Positions 1 through 6,031 of a stretch of 15,915 nucleotides of DNA are shown here, one piece after another. The notes under the pieces were generated by a model. That model saw only the letters and a program-made list of their open reading frames with translations. It did no database searches and was not told where the DNA came from. Within the stretch, counting starts at the first letter, position 1. Each line of letters starts with the position of its first letter. This DNA comes from Bacteroidales bacterium (GTDB taxonomy: Bacteria > Bacteroidota > Bacteroidia > Bacteroidales > UBA10428): assembly GCA_016926235.1 (NCBI GenBank), contig JAFGOZ010000548.1:1-15915 (forward strand). Direction: 5' to 3'. The translations under genes and the position numbers were made by a program.

Positions 1-1
1 G

Positions 2-322
2 CAAATAGAAGCAATGCCCGAAACTACATTTGACGAAATCGTAAACAAATATGTAGAAATGAACATTGCACACCCTTTTATGGAAGGTAATGGCAGAACT
101 ACCAGAATATGGTTGGATTTGATACTAAAAAAACGTCTTAAAAAATGCGTTGATTGGAGTAAAATAAGCAAGCAAGATTACATGAACGCAATGATACTAA
201 GTCCAACTAAAAGTAGTGTTTTAAAAACCCTTATAGAGAAAGCGCTCACCACCAAAATAAACGACCGCGAAATGTTTATGAAAGGGATTGACTACTCATA
301 TTACTACGAAGAGAATGACTAA
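2..322 (+). CDS. Fic family protein (protein adenylyltransferase), C-terminal part, cut by window edge
   Basis: The frame is open from base 2, so this is the 3' part of a gene that begins outside the window; the ATG at 14 is internal. The translated segment carries the Fic catalytic motif HPFMEGNGR (HPFx[D/E]GNGR), whose His activates the target hydroxyl and whose acidic residue and Gly-Asn-Gly-Arg bind Mg and the nucleotide phosphates. Fic enzymes usually transfer AMP from ATP to a hydroxyl side chain of a protein. The C-terminus ends in a short helix with SYYYEEND. This resembles the S/T-xxx-E-G/N inhibitory motif that class III Fic proteins (Neisseria meningitidis Fic type) carry at their C-terminus, except that Glu rather than Gly/Asn follows the key Glu. 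Class III self-inhibition is therefore an inference. Nothing links this gene to the peptide cluster downstream, from which it is separated by about 570 bases. Confidence 0.9.
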   Translation, partial: QIEAMPETTFDEIVNKYVEMNIAHPFMEGNGRTTRIWLDLILKKRLKKCVDWSKISKQDYMNAMILSPTKSSVLKTLIEKALTTKINDREMFMKGIDYSYYYEEND

Positions 323-403
323 TGATAATAGTTCCGTTTTAGATAGTATCTGGTTCATTAAACTGGAAACTTCTGAAAATTGTTTAAGAGCTTGCCTGTT
401 TTG

Positions 404-420
404 TCTGCCGACCAGGCAGA
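404..420. repeat. Short GC-rich hairpin
   Basis: TCTGCC and GGCAGA form a perfect 6-bp stem around a 5-base loop (GACCA), within the spacer after the Fic gene. With no T-run following, it is not a classical terminator. It shares the CTGCC/GGCAG core with the larger hairpin at 477-516, so both may be pieces of the same dispersed GC-rich palindrome family. Confidence 0.55.
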
Positions 421-476
421 TACCGGACGCCAAACAATATTAGGTCGTCTTAAAAATCCCATATTGACTCTGACAG

Positions 477-516
477 GCCTGCCTGCCGTGCATGGGCCTT
501 GAAGAGGCAGGCAGGC
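477..516. repeat. 11-bp perfect inverted repeat (GCCTGCCTGCC / GGCAGGCAGGC)
   Basis: Positions 477-487 and 506-516 are exact reverse complements separated by 18 bases. The stem is almost entirely G and C in an otherwise AT-rich spacer, so it should fold stably in RNA or single-stranded DNA. It sits just before the 10-bp repeat array. A role as dispersed palindromic (REP-like) element or as a transcription end for the Fic gene is possible; no U-tract follows. Confidence 0.65.
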
Positions 517-520
517 AATA

Positions 521-580
521 TCAAACAATTCAAACAACATCAAACACTATCAAACAATCTGAAACAATCTGAAACATCCT
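521..580 (+). repeat. Decamer array, about six units of [C/G]AAACNNNNT
   Basis: Consecutive units such as CAAACAATCT, GAAACAATCT and GAAACATCCT follow each other at a period of ten bases with one 9-base step. It belongs to the same family as the arrays at 11419-11480, 12391-12530, 14138-14194 and 15581-15740. No open reading frame of interest runs through it. Function unknown. Confidence 0.8.
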
Positions 581-584
581 TAAC

Positions 585-619
585 CCTTGAACCTTGAACC
601 TTGAACTTTGAACCTTGAA
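585..619 (+). repeat. Heptamer array, five units of CCTTGAA
   Basis: Five consecutive 7-base units (CCTTGAA, with one CTTTGAA variant) directly follow the decamer array. This is a simple tandem repeat with a different period from its neighbour. No coding or regulatory meaning can be read from it. Confidence 0.8.
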
Positions 620-667
620 CCCGCACCCCGCTCCGAATCCAGATATTTTTTTCAAATATTGGCAGAA

Positions 668-694
668 TTGTTTTTTTTTTTTTTCTTAAGTTTG
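668..694 (+). promoter_or_regulatory. Putative Bacteroides-type promoter with T14 tract in the spacer
   Basis: TAAGTTTG at 687-694 matches the Bacteroidota -7 consensus TAnnTTTG exactly, and TTG at 668-670 can serve as the -33 element. The spacer between them is 16 bases, of which 14 (671-684) are an uninterrupted run of T. The usual spacer is slightly longer, about 19 bases. It would drive the LytTR gene with a leader of roughly 190-200 bases. No other stretch in the 323-893 gap matches this consensus as well, but promoter calls by eye are weak. Confidence 0.4.
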
Positions 695-795
695 TTCATA
701 TTTCTTGAATATCAGGCGGAAGCAGTTGAAGATAGGTTGACAGAAAGTAGAATTGATGGGATATTACGCTGGAGAAGCTGAAATTTGAAAGTTTC

Positions 796-817
796 TGTCC
801 TGAAATAATGTAGGACA
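796..817. promoter_or_regulatory. Inverted repeat TGTCCT-N10-AGGACA, possible operator
   Basis: Two 6-bp half-sites in perfect inversion are separated by 10 bases, roughly one helical turn plus half-site width, and lie about 80 bases before the LytTR start codon. The geometry fits a dimeric regulator binding in the leader, or a small RNA stem with a 10-base loop. Six-base halves occur by chance fairly often, so confidence is low. Confidence 0.3.
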
Positions 818-893
818 TGGTTGTTCGGGTTGGTAAGTAAAATGTTGATTCGTTTAGGCTCATTATGTTCAACTCAACAATAGTATTCAGTTT

Positions 894-1238
894 ATGGAAA
901 AGATGAAGTTAATTGAAGTAAAAGCGTGCAACGGCGTTAGGATTGTTAAAATTGAATCCATAGTTACAATTCGGACAGCCGGGCGGCATTCTGTTATCAC
1001 GCTTTGTGACGGTAAATCATTCGAAGCGTTTCACAGTATAGGATGGTTCGATGAGCGACTTCAAAAACCTGATTTTTGCCGGTGTCATCAATCGCATATT
1101 GTTCACTGCCGGTATATCGAAAGCCTGAATTACACTTCCTTCAGGTTGAAAGTAAATGGATTCGGCGAAGTGCCTTTTTCACGGAAATACAAATCGGAAC
1201 TATTGAGCAATCTTAAAACGTACCTGGCACAGAATTGA
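894..1238 (+). CDS. Stand-alone LytTR-type DNA-binding regulator
   Basis: This 114-residue protein is essentially one LytTR domain (about residues 12-110). It shows the family's layout: beta strands around VKIESIVTIRTAGRHSVI, a middle FEAFHSIGWFDERL helix, the FCRCHQSHIVH segment equivalent to the 'F.RiHrS.lVN' signature, and a C-terminal VPFSRKYKSELL resembling 'lpvSR.y...l'. LytTR proteins bind direct or inverted repeats upstream of target promoters and commonly control bacteriocin and peptide-signal loci (AgrA, PlnC, ComE). There is no receiver or membrane domain, so how it senses a signal cannot be seen. ATG 894 and ATG 903 are both possible starts; neither has a Shine-Dalgarno, as usual in Bacteroidota. 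Its position directly before the peptide block suggests a local regulator (inference). Confidence 0.85.
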   Translation: MEKMKLIEVKACNGVRIVKIESIVTIRTAGRHSVITLCDGKSFEAFHSIGWFDERLQKPDFCRCHQSHIVHCRYIESLNYTSFRLKVNGFGEVPFSRKYKSELLSNLKTYLAQN

Positions 1239-1411
1239 ACCGGACCGTTAGATATTCAAAATTGCCGTTGGTTTTGCCGAATAAATGTTATTCAGCGTGT
1301 ATTATTATCAGATATTCCTTTTAAGTAACTCTTCAATAGAAATATAGTTATTTTTATTAAATCACTTCAGGAGGTACAGGTGAGGATGGGTTAACTGCAA
1401 ATTGTAATACC

Positions 1412-2443
1412 TTGGAAGCTATACATCAAAACATTCTGGAAAGAATCACAAATATTCTCCTGCTAAATGCCAGCTTTATCGATAACCTGGGACTTATGCA
1501 TGGTAAGATGGGAATATGCATTTTCTTTTATCATTTGGCAAGAAAAACCGGCAGTAAGGATTATGAAGAATATGCAGGTGAATTGCTTGATGAAATATTT
1601 GAAGAAATCTGCCAAGAAACACCATGGGATTTCGAAAATGGACTTGCTGGAATAGGATGGGGTATTGAGTACCTGGTAAATAATAATTATGTCGAGGCTG
1701 ATACGGATGATGTTTTAGCTCAGGTTGACCAAAAGCTTTTCTGGGAATTAATCTATACTCCTCCACATACAATAGGTTTACTTAATGGACTTTTAGGGAT
1801 TGGTATGTTTTTTCTAAGTCGAGTTCAAAGCAATAAAACTCATAAAAGTCAGATTCCCTTGCTTACAAATAAATACATATTGATCCAGTTTATTGAGGAG
1901 CTTGAAAGAAGAATTGAAATAATAGCAGAAATACCCCAAATGATTAAATGCAATTCTCAGGTTCCTGACCTTACGTGGGACTATCCTGTTATTCTCGGTC
2001 TAATGGCTGAATTATACCAAATTGATATATTCAATTATAAGGTTAATAAAATTATCTATCAATTGATTGAACTTTTGAATAATAATAATTTACCCACAAC
2101 TCCTGAGAACCGGATTTTATTAGAAATGGCTTTAGAAAAAGTTAAAAAGTGTGGTATAAATAAACTATTGCCAAGAGACTCGTTGGCGCTGAAAAACCCA
2201 ACAAAAAATCAACCGGGTGGTGAAGGACTTAATACTGGAATCAACTGGATATTCCGCACATTGTTTAATAATCCGAGAAAAAATGAAGGAAGTGCATTGA
2301 ATTCTTATCAATTGTCAGATGAGATTCATACTGGACATATATCAGATAATAAACGATTTAATGACCTTCTTAATGAGGGTTATCAAAATTTAGGACTACT
2401 TAATGGAATTGCAGGATTGGGACTACTACTTATGGACATATGA
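1412..2443 (+). CDS. LanC-like (lanthionine synthetase C-like) protein lacking zinc ligands
   Basis: The product (about 343 residues) shows the repeated GxxG turns of the LanC alpha/alpha-toroid: GLMHGKMG (27-34), ENGLAGIGWG (75-84), GLLNGLLGIG (about 122-131) and GLLNGIAGLG near the C-terminus. LanC enzymes cyclise dehydrated peptides using a zinc held by Cys, Cys-His. Here no WCYG- or CHG-type motif is present: the only Cys residues are outside those places, so classical cyclase activity is unlikely. It may be a scaffold or peptide-binding protein (inference). No ATG lies near the expected N-terminus; TTG at 1412 is the only conventional start before the ATG at 1496, which would remove the first GxxG repeat. 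The open frame continues upstream of 1412 (see findings). The stop overlaps the next gene's start (ATGA). Confidence 0.75.
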   Translation: MEAIHQNILERITNILLLNASFIDNLGLMHGKMGICIFFYHLARKTGSKDYEEYAGELLDEIFEEICQETPWDFENGLAGIGWGIEYLVNNNYVEADTDDVLAQVDQKLFWELIYTPPHTIGLLNGLLGIGMFFLSRVQSNKTHKSQIPLLTNKYILIQFIEELERRIEIIAEIPQMIKCNSQVPDLTWDYPVILGLMAELYQIDIFNYKVNKIIYQLIELLNNNNLPTTPENRILLEMALEKVKKCGINKLLPRDSLALKNPTKNQPGGEGLNTGINWIFRTLFNNPRKNEGSALNSYQLSDEIHTGHISDNKRFNDLLNEGYQNLGLLNGIAGLGLLLMDI

Positions 2444-3684
2444 GCAAGATTAACTGGTTAATATTGGCCAACAGTGATAGGGGAACCGATTATGGTGTAG
2501 GCACATTCATCAAGCAATTAGCCTATGGTTTGTCGATAAACCCTGGAATAAGTGTTTATATAATTGAAATTGGAAAGATGAAACAAACTGGATTTGAGAT
2601 TGAGAATAAAGAAAGAATTACTTACATATATATTACCCTACCTGGTAATGCCAAATATATTGCCACAAATAATAAAAAAAACAACTCAAATCTTTACCAA
2701 AAAAAAGTTGCTCGAACGATTGTTCGACTAATCAAGGGATACTTAGCGATTAGCGAGAAAAATGTAGTACATCTAAACTTTGTTTATCAATATTTTATTG
2801 GATTGGAATTTAAAAACCAATTAAATTGTAAGGTTATATTTACTCAGCATTTGTTTGCTTTCATTCCAAAAGAGGTACAAGAACTTGATACTGAAAAAGA
2901 TACCTTTAATCTTGTTGACAAGCTGGTAACGGTTACAAAGCATGGTAAAAGCCATTTATTTAAAAAATACAAAGATTCTAGTAAGATAAAAGTTATATAT
3001 AATGGTATTCAGCCAGATTGCTTAAAGTTAAGAACTACAAAAGATGTTCTTTTCAATAAATACGGTTTAAAAAAGACAGAAAGAATTATTCTTTACAGTG
3101 GCAGGATTGATTTGATAAAAGGTCTGGAATATCTGGCACAGGCGTTTAGCATTCTGCTAAAAGAATTACCTGATTGTCGCTTAGTAATAGCAGGTGACGG
3201 CGAAATTGAAGAATTAATCCAGTTAACACAATCATTCTCTTCACAAGTGAGTTATCTTGGATATCTTCCCAATACGGATATGGTTGGATTGTACCATATC
3301 GCAAATATTGGTGTTATCCCCTCTTTAGAAGAGCACTGCAGTTATGTGGCGCTTGAAATGATGCATTGTGGGCTGCCGGTAGTTGTTTCAAGTGTAGGGG
3401 GATTAAAGGAATTATTTATACACAACAAGAATGCGCTCTTATGCAAAATGGTAAAATCTAAAAGCAAAGCTCACCCGATTTTAATTAATGAGAAGAGTAT
3501 TCAAATGATAAATCCCTTTCAGAAAACTCCCGATGTTGTTTCTTTGGCAAAGGCTATGATAAAGCTACTGAAGAACAAAGAATTGCAATATGAGTTTTCA
3601 AAAAAGCTTGAATCAACCTCTAAAAAGTACACTGCAAAAAGAATGGGGCAGGAATATTTTGAACTCATTAGGGATCTGAATTAG
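2440..3684 (+). CDS. GT4-family glycosyltransferase, GG-Bacteroidales peptide-system type
   Basis: A 414-residue GT-B enzyme. The N-terminal half contains a glycine loop, DYGVGTFIKQL (17-27), typical of GT4 acceptor domains. The C-terminal half has SGRIDLIKG (220-228), the nucleotide-sugar-binding LVIAGDGE (248-255) and an EX7E motif with E298 and E306 (EEHCSYVALE), followed by GLPVVVSSVGG. This is the retaining glycosyltransferase family 4 arrangement. The length and neighbourhood recall the glycosyltransferases described as TIGR04157, found beside double-glycine peptides in Bacteroidales; membership is from memory, not a search. Its ATG overlaps the LanC-like stop by four bases (ATGA), indicating coupled translation. 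The substrate could be the precursor peptide at 5466 (inference) or a carrier lipid. Composition is strongly AT-rich. Confidence 0.88.
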   Translation: MSKINWLILANSDRGTDYGVGTFIKQLAYGLSINPGISVYIIEIGKMKQTGFEIENKERITYIYITLPGNAKYIATNNKKNNSNLYQKKVARTIVRLIKGYLAISEKNVVHLNFVYQYFIGLEFKNQLNCKVIFTQHLFAFIPKEVQELDTEKDTFNLVDKLVTVTKHGKSHLFKKYKDSSKIKVIYNGIQPDCLKLRTTKDVLFNKYGLKKTERIILYSGRIDLIKGLEYLAQAFSILLKELPDCRLVIAGDGEIEELIQLTQSFSSQVSYLGYLPNTDMVGLYHIANIGVIPSLEEHCSYVALEMMHCGLPVVVSSVGGLKELFIHNKNALLCKMVKSKSKAHPILINEKSIQMINPFQKTPDVVSLAKAMIKLLKNKELQYEFSKKLESTSKKYTAKRMGQEYFELIRDLN

Positions 3685-3700
3685 ACTATTATGAAACGTT

Positions 3701-5362
3701 ATGCAAGATAATGCATTATATGTTGTTCAGCAGGCTATTAAATCCTTCCATTTAAAGGTAACCCTTACTGGTTCAGAAGATTATCTCCTTTCTCATCCAT
3801 ATTACCCTTCACTTTTAAGTCTTTATGATGCGTTTAAAAGTTGGGGAGTTGAACCTTACGCATTAAAACTAAATATACAGGAAATTAGAGACATTAACAG
3901 ACCCTTTATTGCACATCTTAACAATACTGGTGGACAATTGGCCTTTGTTTATAGCATAAAAAACAACATTGTATTATACTCAATTGATAAAACTGGTAAA
4001 AGAAGCGAACAACTTGAAAAATTTGCCCTTCAGTTTTCTGGTGCAGTAATTATAATTAATCCTAAAAGGGATTCAAGAGAAAAAGAATTTAAAGTAAAAC
4101 TACAAAATGAAATCTTAGATCTTATACTTATACCACTAGTTATTGCATTAATATTAATATTAGGTGCATTTGTCTCAATTATAGCTATTAAACCTATTTT
4201 TTTAACAACATGGTGGATTTTGGCAATAATCAAAACCATCGGTTTAATTGCCTCTTTATTATTGGTTTTACATGATTTTAAGGTATATATTCCGCTTATT
4301 CATAAATTGTGCAGCCTAAGTTCTGAGATTGATTGCAACAGTATTATTAATTCAAAGGCCTCTAAAGTATTTGGATGGCTGAATTGGACCGATATAGGCT
4401 TGATATACTTTACAAGTACCCTACTTTTTTTACTCAGTAATCCAGATAAAACAGCCATAAGTATTCTCAAAATTTTAAGTTACCTTTCTGTTATATTCAC
4501 ATTTTATTCAATTTACTTTCAAGCTTTCAAAGCGAAAAAGTGGTGCCCTTTCTGCCTTATAGTTCAGTTAGTTCTAGTTGCTGAATTGATAATATTAGTT
4601 TACCAAAAGCCAGTTATATCTTTATCATATTATAGCGTATTGAGTTTATTTGTATTGTTTTCTATAACATCGACTATTTATATGTTACTAAAATCCAGTT
4701 TGTTAAAAAAACAAGAAACAAACAGGTATCTTTTACTTTATCGGCAATTCAAAAGGGATCCATGGATATTCAAACAGTTACTTAAAAAGAACGGGTATGC
4801 ATTCATTAACACTTCACAAAATTGTATTTTTTTTGGTAACCCTAATAGTGAAGTTACAATAATAAGCTTTCTCAGTTTCTATTGCAATTACTGCTCAATA
4901 GTTTTCAAAAAATTGATAACACTTATTGGCGAATCAGACAAAGTGAAATTCATTCCCGTTTTTGCAATTAATAACGCCCCAGAAACTAAAAAGCTTATGG
5001 CACATATTTATACTTTGTTCAACACTAAAGGCAAAAAGGATGTAATTGAATTTATTGAAAAATGGTATGAACATGCGCCCACCTCAGGAAATAGAATACT
5101 TAAGTCGATTATAGCAAATGAAAGTAGCGACTTAATTGGAAAACTGGCAACAGAGAATAATGAATTATTTAGTCAATTAAAAGTTGATATCACACCTGTT
5201 TTATATTTAAATGGATATAAATTGCCTCCTATGTATAATGTCGATGAATTAAAGTATTTTATTGATGAAATCGTCCAATTAGTTCAGGGAGACAGCCAAA
5301 AAGTAGAACAGAGCGTAACTAATGAAAATTCGTACCAGAAGTCTACAAAAGAAAGGAGGTGA
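3701..5362 (+). CDS. Membrane thiol oxidase: degenerate C39-like + VKOR + DsbA-like thioredoxin fusion
   Basis: Three regions are visible in 553 residues. Residues 1-125 resemble a C39 peptidase fold but have no Cys in the catalytic position and no catalytic His, so this part is probably a peptide-binding domain. Residues about 138-330 are hydrophobic, with around six membrane segments and the four VKOR cysteines: C204 and C212 (CX7C, the spacing seen in human VKORC1 C43/C51) and the CPFC pair C282/C285. Residues about 380-530 form a thioredoxin-like domain with CNYC (C395/C398) and the Thr-cis-Pro loop (T498-P499). VKOR domains pass electrons from a DsbA partner to quinone, so this fusion should make disulfides outside the cytoplasm. 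The next gene encodes a four-cysteine secreted peptide, its most likely substrate. ATG 3701 starts 16 bases after the glycosyltransferase stop. Confidence 0.9.
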   Translation: MQDNALYVVQQAIKSFHLKVTLTGSEDYLLSHPYYPSLLSLYDAFKSWGVEPYALKLNIQEIRDINRPFIAHLNNTGGQLAFVYSIKNNIVLYSIDKTGKRSEQLEKFALQFSGAVIIINPKRDSREKEFKVKLQNEILDLILIPLVIALILILGAFVSIIAIKPIFLTTWWILAIIKTIGLIASLLLVLHDFKVYIPLIHKLCSLSSEIDCNSIINSKASKVFGWLNWTDIGLIYFTSTLLFLLSNPDKTAISILKILSYLSVIFTFYSIYFQAFKAKKWCPFCLIVQLVLVAELIILVYQKPVISLSYYSVLSLFVLFSITSTIYMLLKSSLLKKQETNRYLLLYRQFKRDPWIFKQLLKKNGYAFINTSQNCIFFGNPNSEVTIISFLSFYCNYCSIVFKKLITLIGESDKVKFIPVFAINNAPETKKLMAHIYTLFNTKGKKDVIEFIEKWYEHAPTSGNRILKSIIANESSDLIGKLATENNELFSQLKVDITPVLYLNGYKLPPMYNVDELKYFIDEIVQLVQGDSQKVEQSVTNENSYQKSTKERR

Positions 5363-5465
5363 TATGAAGTAATTTGAAATAAAAAAAGATGATAAATCCA
5401 ATAAGTCATGGTAGTATCGAGGTCTTATGTCCTAAGGTTTTATTATTAAATTAAATTCTAAATGT

Positions 5466-5684
5466 ATGAAAAAACTTGAAAAACTTAACATTTCACCAAT
5501 AAAGGTATTAAGCGATGGAGAATTGGTGAAGCTTAAGGGAGGTATTACCTTAGCATGCAACTGCGATGGATACCTCCCAGGAGGTGGTGGTTGGTTTTAT
5601 GTTAGTGCTCCCTCACAGGCAGAAGCAATCTATATGGCTACAATAAAGTGTGGTCATTATCCAGGATGGTGTCAACAGGGTTAA
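5466..5684 (+). CDS. Double-glycine leader precursor peptide with four-cysteine core
   Basis: The 72-residue product has a textbook double-glycine leader: basic start MKKLEKLN, then LSDGELVKLKGG (residues 15-26), matching the LSxxELxxIxGG pattern read by C39 peptidases. Cleavage after G26 would release a 46-residue core. The core has four cysteines, C31, C33, C62 and C69, giving two possible disulfides; C62 and C69 are spaced CX6C. It contains a GGGG run (39-42), several aromatics and a likely helix from about S47 to I60. No Ser/Thr-rich block typical of lanthipeptides is present, only T28, S47, S50 and T59. It lies between the thiol-oxidase gene and the first propeller lipoprotein, and the C39 transporter at 7378 is the obvious processing and export partner. 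The mature activity (antibacterial, signal, other) is unknown. Confidence 0.88.
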   Translation: MKKLEKLNISPIKVLSDGELVKLKGGITLACNCDGYLPGGGGWFYVSAPSQAEAIYMATIKCGHYPGWCQQG

Positions 5685-5691
5685 TTTGGTT

Positions 5692-5710
5692 AAAGAGGTC
5701 GACTCTTTTT
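5692..5710 (+). terminator. Hairpin terminator after the precursor gene
   Basis: AAAGAG (5692-5697) and CTCTTT (5703-5708) form a 6-bp stem around GTCGA, ending in a run of T. It begins 8 bases after the precursor stop codon. Such a partial terminator just after a precursor is common in peptide clusters, since it lets the precursor be made in excess over downstream genes. The stem is short, so read-through is likely. Confidence 0.55.
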
Positions 5711-5836
5711 AAAGAATAGCACAATTATAGTTTGGGCTCTCATACAATAATGGTGCCTTATTAGTAAGGTAATCAAATATGTAATAATTAAAGTTTCTCC
5801 TTTAGACTTCATGCTGTCTTATGAGTCGACCACTTT
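5692..5836. repeat. 14-bp imperfect inverted repeat spanning the gap after the precursor
   Basis: Positions 5692-5705 (AAAGAGGTCGACTC) and the reverse complement of 5823-5836 (AAAGTGGTCGACTC) agree at 13 of 14 bases. They are 117 bases apart. Both contain a GTCGAC palindrome. The remainder of the 5685-6031 gap holds a small CCTTA/TAAGG hairpin near 5756-5769, a palindromic site at 5943-5955 and no convincing reading frame. The arms could pair in the transcript or mark the ends of a small inserted segment. Confidence 0.55.
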
Positions 5837-5942
5837 ATATATAAAAATATTCTATGATTTATTAACTTAACTAATTATCATTTATCTAAGCAAAATAAAC
5901 TTTTCTTTAGGCATTTATCGGACATAAATTCAAATTGATATT

Positions 5943-5955
5943 TTTATAGTATAAG
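5943..5955. promoter_or_regulatory. Palindromic operator-like site TTTATAGTATAAG
   Basis: This is a 6-1-6 palindrome with one mismatch (TTTATA-G-TATAAG). It lies 76 bases upstream of the first propeller gene. An almost identical, perfect version (CTTATAGTATAAG) sits 72 bases upstream of the tolC-like gene. Shared sequence extends to TTATAGTATAAGRTG. A shared regulator or promoter element is inferred. Confidence 0.45.
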
Positions 5956-6031
5956 ATGGAAGCAGCCCTATAATAAAACAACAATTTTAATCAAGTATTT
6001 AAATCACTATCTGATAATAAATTAGTTTTTT

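Noticed and set aside
358..543. 61-codon minus-strand frame
   Set aside because: It is made of the GC-rich hairpins and decamer repeats in the spacer and has no recognisable protein features.
1467..1655. 62-codon frame within the LanC-like gene
   Set aside because: Out-of-frame shadow of the LanC-like coding region, which has clear family motifs.
1412..2443. Functional lanthipeptide cyclase and lanthipeptide cluster
   Set aside because: Zinc ligands are missing, there is no dehydratase and the precursor core has few Ser/Thr residues.
3691..3711. ATG with short frame MKRYAR before the thiol-oxidase gene
   Set aside because: Six codons, out of frame with the downstream gene and without any supporting signal.
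5805..5880. Small frame starting at ATG near 5810 (MLSYESTTLYIK...)
   Set aside because: About 20 codons with no leader, family feature or supporting signal; it overlaps the right arm of the inverted repeat.
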